From Pseudomonas frederiksbergensis (lineage in GTDB: Bacteria; Pseudomonadota; Gammaproteobacteria; Pseudomonadales; Pseudomonadaceae): a stretch of DNA of 64,000 bases. Of this stretch, positions 63,047-64,000 are shown in pieces. The stretch spans positions 124,001 through 188,000 of the forward strand of contig NZ_JQGJ02000004.1 in assembly GCF_000802155.2 (NCBI RefSeq), written 5' to 3'. The notes beneath the pieces were generated by a model, which was given only the letters and a program-made list of their open reading frames with translations, had not been told where the DNA came from and did no database searches. How positions within the stretch are numbered: position 1 is the stretch's first letter; each line of letters begins with the position of its first letter. The translations under genes were made by a program, and so were the position numbers.

Positions 63047-64000
63047 CTAATCATCACCTTGTGTTCTCTCCGCAACATAGAGCCGTTCCTCCAATGCGCG
63101 GATGTAATCACGTAAAAGATTAAGTTCAGTGGTAACTTGTTCTTGTGAACTGAAGTTTTGCCTGAATAGGAGGTCTTCAAGGGTGTTTTTTGTTTGATCT
63201 AGATCATCTTTGATAGATTGAAAGGATTCGTGTGAGTCAGGAGTGGCCAGAAGTTTGTATTGTTCGTCAACATAGTGCCAGATAGACTTGGGATCTCGCT
63301 GCCCTGTCTTTGTCATGACTGTACGAGCAACGCTCTCCCGAAGGGATGGGGTAAGCTCTCTTAAGAGGTCAGTATTTTTTCTTGATCTTAGCAGAAGTTC
63401 AGCTTTTACCTCTCTGCTTATAAATCTGTGGCGAAACATTGACAGGCAGACTTTTCTATTGTTGAGCTCAGCGTCTGAGCAAAGTCTGTCAAACTCTTTA
63501 GTCACCGAGGCCTTATTTAAGGGGGCGCCATCTTTGCCCAAAAATAATTCGGTCGTGCTTGAGGGAGGCGTTTTATGTTCTGCGAGGTACGCGATGAACT
63601 GCAATCTGTCGTCAAAATAAGCTTGCAAAGTAACGGCTAGGCCGATAGTGATTTTTAAATAGCGGAAGGTATTGTCCGTTCTGGTTTTTTTTGTAGGCAG
63701 TACTATTGTGAGAGTTGAAGTTATAGATGAGTTTTCCTGAATCGGCATTTCCATCAATTCTTGAGGGCGCAGGCCGAAATTTGTCATCATGTTTATTGTG
63801 AACATTCTGCGACTATATAGGTACCTTAGGACTTCCAGGAAGTGTTGATTAGAGTGTCTCTTGGAGTTTTTATGCCTGTCGACAAGTTTTTGATGGCGCT
63901 GATAAACTGCAGTTCGTAGTTTGGTGATGTACTTCTCTGGCATTGGGAACTTGTCGTTGATGGGGGGGCTTGGAACGACCAGTTCGGAATGCCAGATGTG
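63047..64000 (-). CDS. Tyrosine recombinase/integrase (runs off right edge)
   Basis: The visible ~318 residues are open to the edge. The catalytic core shows Arg in MMTNFGLRPQELMEM, His-x-x-Arg in CLSMFRHRFIS, and His/Tyr in SIWHYVDEQYKLL, in the order of a phage-type integrase active site; the nucleophile is tentatively the last Tyr. A C-terminal coiled coil follows (LNLLRDYIRALEERLYVAE). An island recombinase would act at attL/attR, which I do not see in the window. AT-rich. The N terminus lies beyond 64000. Confidence 0.75.
   Translation of the reverse strand, partial: HIWHSELVVPSPPINDKFPMPEKYITKLRTAVYQRHQKLVDRHKNSKRHSNQHFLEVLRYLYSRRMFTINMMTNFGLRPQELMEMPIQENSSITSTLTIVLPTKKTRTDNTFRYLKITIGLAVTLQAYFDDRLQFIAYLAEHKTPPSSTTELFLGKDGAPLNKASVTKEFDRLCSDAELNNRKVCLSMFRHRFISREVKAELLLRSRKNTDLLRELTPSLRESVARTVMTKTGQRDPKSIWHYVDEQYKLLATPDSHESFQSIKDDLDQTKNTLEDLLFRQNFSSQEQVTTELNLLRDYIRALEERLYVAERTQGDD

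Noticed and set aside
1..64000. CRISPR array or cas genes
   Set aside because: No direct repeats with regular unique spacers; the 23-bp arrays have no spacers and no cas gene is present.

Overview
This window comes from a high-GC gammaproteobacterium, almost certainly Pseudomonas of the fluorescens group. The left 9.6 kb is ordinary Pseudomonas signalling and housekeeping sequence: an HK/HAMP sensor kinase, a DUF815 ATPase overlapping a free-methionine-(R)-sulfoxide reductase, an HD-GYP c-di-GMP phosphodiesterase, and a BvgS/EvgS-type unorthodox sensor kinase next to its LuxR-type response regulator. The response regulator gene is cut off inside its receiver domain near 9601, and the sequence from there to 64 kb is accessory.

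Accessory region, left part (9.6-32 kb). It opens with hexameric simple repeats, then a unit bounded by two inverted ~100-bp MITE-like elements with TA target duplications that enclose an Abi_C-type abortive infection gene. Next come XRE-type regulators with a second C-terminal helix-turn-helix, fragments of other genes, a TIR-domain protein, and an operon encoding a ComEC-like metallo-beta-lactamase, an E2-E1-JAB triple fusion (ubiquitin-like conjugation and deconjugation in one chain) and a four-helix membrane protein. A MvaT/H-NS-like xenogeneic silencer, a PIN-domain protein, a gene-free stretch that folds into a run of hairpins (candidate structured RNA), a zinc-ribbon membrane protein and an AT-rich trio (DUF4019-like membrane protein, M15 peptidase, secreted papain-like protease) follow, with a decayed VOC gene and a decayed SIR2 gene.

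Accessory region, middle (32-50 kb). This part holds an orphan MbcA/ParS antitoxin domain, a restriction endonuclease-TOPRIM protein, a 65-bp near-perfect palindrome, a frameshifted Avs-like STAND NTPase with a Cap4/DUF4297-type nuclease, a DUF2971 protein, an XRE-ImmA/IrrE protein with a partner, a HAD-PRTase/DprA pair (ShosTA-like), an FRG protein, a WYL regulator divergent from two unknown genes, and a HEPN-like protein. Two 92-bp arrays of the same 23-bp repeat lie upstream of the nuclease-TOPRIM gene and the Avs-like gene.

Accessory region, right part (50-64 kb). It contains a three-component ABC system (DUF3732 ATPase, middle component, third component), hexameric repeats, two genes of unknown role (one DUF6037-like), a tight kinase-SF1 helicase-unknown operon, a frameshifted small membrane protein and, at the edge, a tyrosine recombinase that runs out of the window. 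Fragments of OprB porin, luciferase-like monooxygenase, maleylacetate reductase, IS66 tnpB and GNAT genes are scattered between the modules. Taken together this is a defence island: most intact genes belong to families tied to phage defence, and the flanking debris and recombinase point to repeated insertion and loss. No rRNA, tRNA or CRISPR array was seen.
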